This document shows positions 13,353 to 14,110 of a stretch of DNA of 14,110 nt, piece by piece. The notes under the pieces are model-generated. The model was not told the DNA's origin. It ran no database searches and saw only the letters and a program-made list of their open reading frames with translations. The DNA is from an uncultured Chloroflexota bacterium (GTDB lineage Bacteria > Chloroflexota > Anaerolineae > Aggregatilineales > Phototrophicaceae): positions 1 to 14,110 of the forward strand of contig CALMDI010000025.1 of the NCBI GenBank assembly GCA_937864975.1, in the 5' to 3' direction. Numbering within the stretch: position 1 is the stretch's first letter; every line of letters starts with the position of its first letter. The position numbers were made by a program, and so were the translations under genes.

Positions 13353-14110
13353 ATGTATACCATCGCGACGCTCACAGGGCTACGCCGCCACCTGGGACTT
13401 GCCGACGCCGACACTGCCGACGACGCGCGGCTGGCGTCGGCGCTGGCGAGCGCGTCGTCCGCCATTGAGCGGGACGCGGGGCGCCGTTTCTGCCCGCGAC
13501 GCGCTACCCTGCTGCACAGTCTTGGCACCGACCGCACGCTGCTGACATTGGACGACGATCTGCTGACGGCAGAAAGCGTGATCGACGCCGCGGGCGCGCT
13601 CCCCACCGACGACCTTTTGCTCCTGCCGAAGCGGGCTGACCAGCCCGCCAGCGTGCTGCAACTCATCAATGGACGGGCGTTCGTGTGGGACGACTCACCC
13701 CTCAACGCCGTCGCCGTAACCGGCATCTGGGGCTGGCACACCGCCTGGACGCAGGCATGGGCGAACAGCGCCGACACGGTGGGGAACAACCCACTGTCCG
13801 CGAGCGCCACAACCATCAACGTGAGCAACGCCAGCGGCGCGAACGCGGCGGGCGAAACGCCGCGATTTCAACCCGGGCAACTGCTCAAGGTGGGCGATGA
13901 ATATTTACGGGTTCTCGGCGTCAACACGGGGACAAATCAGTTGACGGTTCAGCGGGGCGTTGTTCCACGGGCGATGGCCCAGGACGAGCAATGGGACATG
14001 AAGGGCCTGGCCTTCACCAACTTTCGCATCGTGTTCACGCTCCAGCTCCCGCCCCGCGTGCCCGCGGGCAAAGGGCAACGGTGGTCCCTGATTCTTCCCC
14101 GTGGCGACAT
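13353..14110 (+). CDS. Phage head-tail connector-like protein (HK97 gp6 / YqbG type), 3' end outside the window
   Basis: An open frame of 252 codons runs from the ATG at 13353, with AAAGGA 8 nt upstream, to the end of the window without a stop. The N-terminus, MYTIATLTGLRRHLGLADAD followed by DDARLASALASASSAIERDAGRRF (23-46), has the pattern of head-tail connectors of the gp6/YqbG type: an initial L..hL.l....D..l...l..As..Ie...gR.F helix pair. In HK97 these form a ring below the portal. A second part (about 115-130, AVAVTGIWGWH) and a strand-rich segment, TINVSNASG to LKVGDEYLRVLGVNTGTNQLTVQRGV (154-203), recall the sequences found in longer connector or neck proteins of phages, where a G-x-x-A-x-x-H end normally follows. 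Here VVPRAMAQDEQWD follows, so the last 40 visible residues differ. Gene position after the capsid gene agrees with the HK97 order, although five minus-strand genes intervene. Confidence 0.7.
   Translation, partial: MYTIATLTGLRRHLGLADADTADDARLASALASASSAIERDAGRRFCPRRATLLHSLGTDRTLLTLDDDLLTAESVIDAAGALPTDDLLLLPKRADQPASVLQLINGRAFVWDDSPLNAVAVTGIWGWHTAWTQAWANSADTVGNNPLSASATTINVSNASGANAAGETPRFQPGQLLKVGDEYLRVLGVNTGTNQLTVQRGVVPRAMAQDEQWDMKGLAFTNFRIVFTLQLPPRVPAGKGQRWSLILPRGD

Noticed and set aside
13250..13828. A 192-codon minus-strand open frame opposite the connector gene
   Set aside because: It is Ser/Arg/Ala-rich with no domain, overlaps the start of the divergent 112-aa gene and is antisense to a frame with phage connector features.

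Overview
The window is a GC-rich bacterial chromosome segment that most resembles a Chloroflexota (Anaerolineae-like) genome. The signs are a secreted WD40 beta-propeller, a cytosolic PAS/GAF multi-sensor histidine kinase, a secreted DUF3352-type protein, an Asp-box protein and C-rich palindromes between genes. This assignment rests on gene style only, because there is no rRNA or other phylogenetic marker here.

Layout. Positions 1-361 (minus) hold the N-terminal part of an Asp-box (BNR) beta-propeller protein. Positions 437-3370 (minus) encode the histidine kinase, with a plausible sigma70-type promoter at 3407-3435. On the plus strand, 3548-5008 encodes an HK97-family portal protein, 5203-6375 a signal-peptide WD40 protein, and 6890-8734 a prohead protease fused to an HK97-type major capsid protein. 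Then come five minus-strand genes: a 69-aa two-helix membrane protein (8867-9076), a four-helix membrane protein with an acidic tail (9251-9976), a secreted DUF3352-like protein (10138-11973), and an overlapping pair made of a PAP2-superfamily membrane phosphatase (12099-13004) and an unrecognised 112-aa protein (12979-13317). At 13353 a plus-strand gene starts whose N-terminus looks like a phage head-tail connector; it runs off the end of the window.

Main point. Portal, protease/capsid and connector are in the canonical order and on the same strand, as in an HK97-type head module. They are separated by about 1.9 kb and 4.6 kb that carry genes looking cellular rather than viral. No terminase, integrase, lysis or tail gene is visible. 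The virion genes are intact and have good ribosome-binding sites, so this looks like a maintained, dispersed head module (gene-transfer-agent-like or domesticated prophage) rather than simple decay; that reading is inference. The protease/capsid fusion also has a well-placed internal Shine-Dalgarno and ATG at 7490 that would give a capsid-only product of 414 aa. The portal and capsid genes each have an inverted repeat ending exactly 5 nt before their Shine-Dalgarno.
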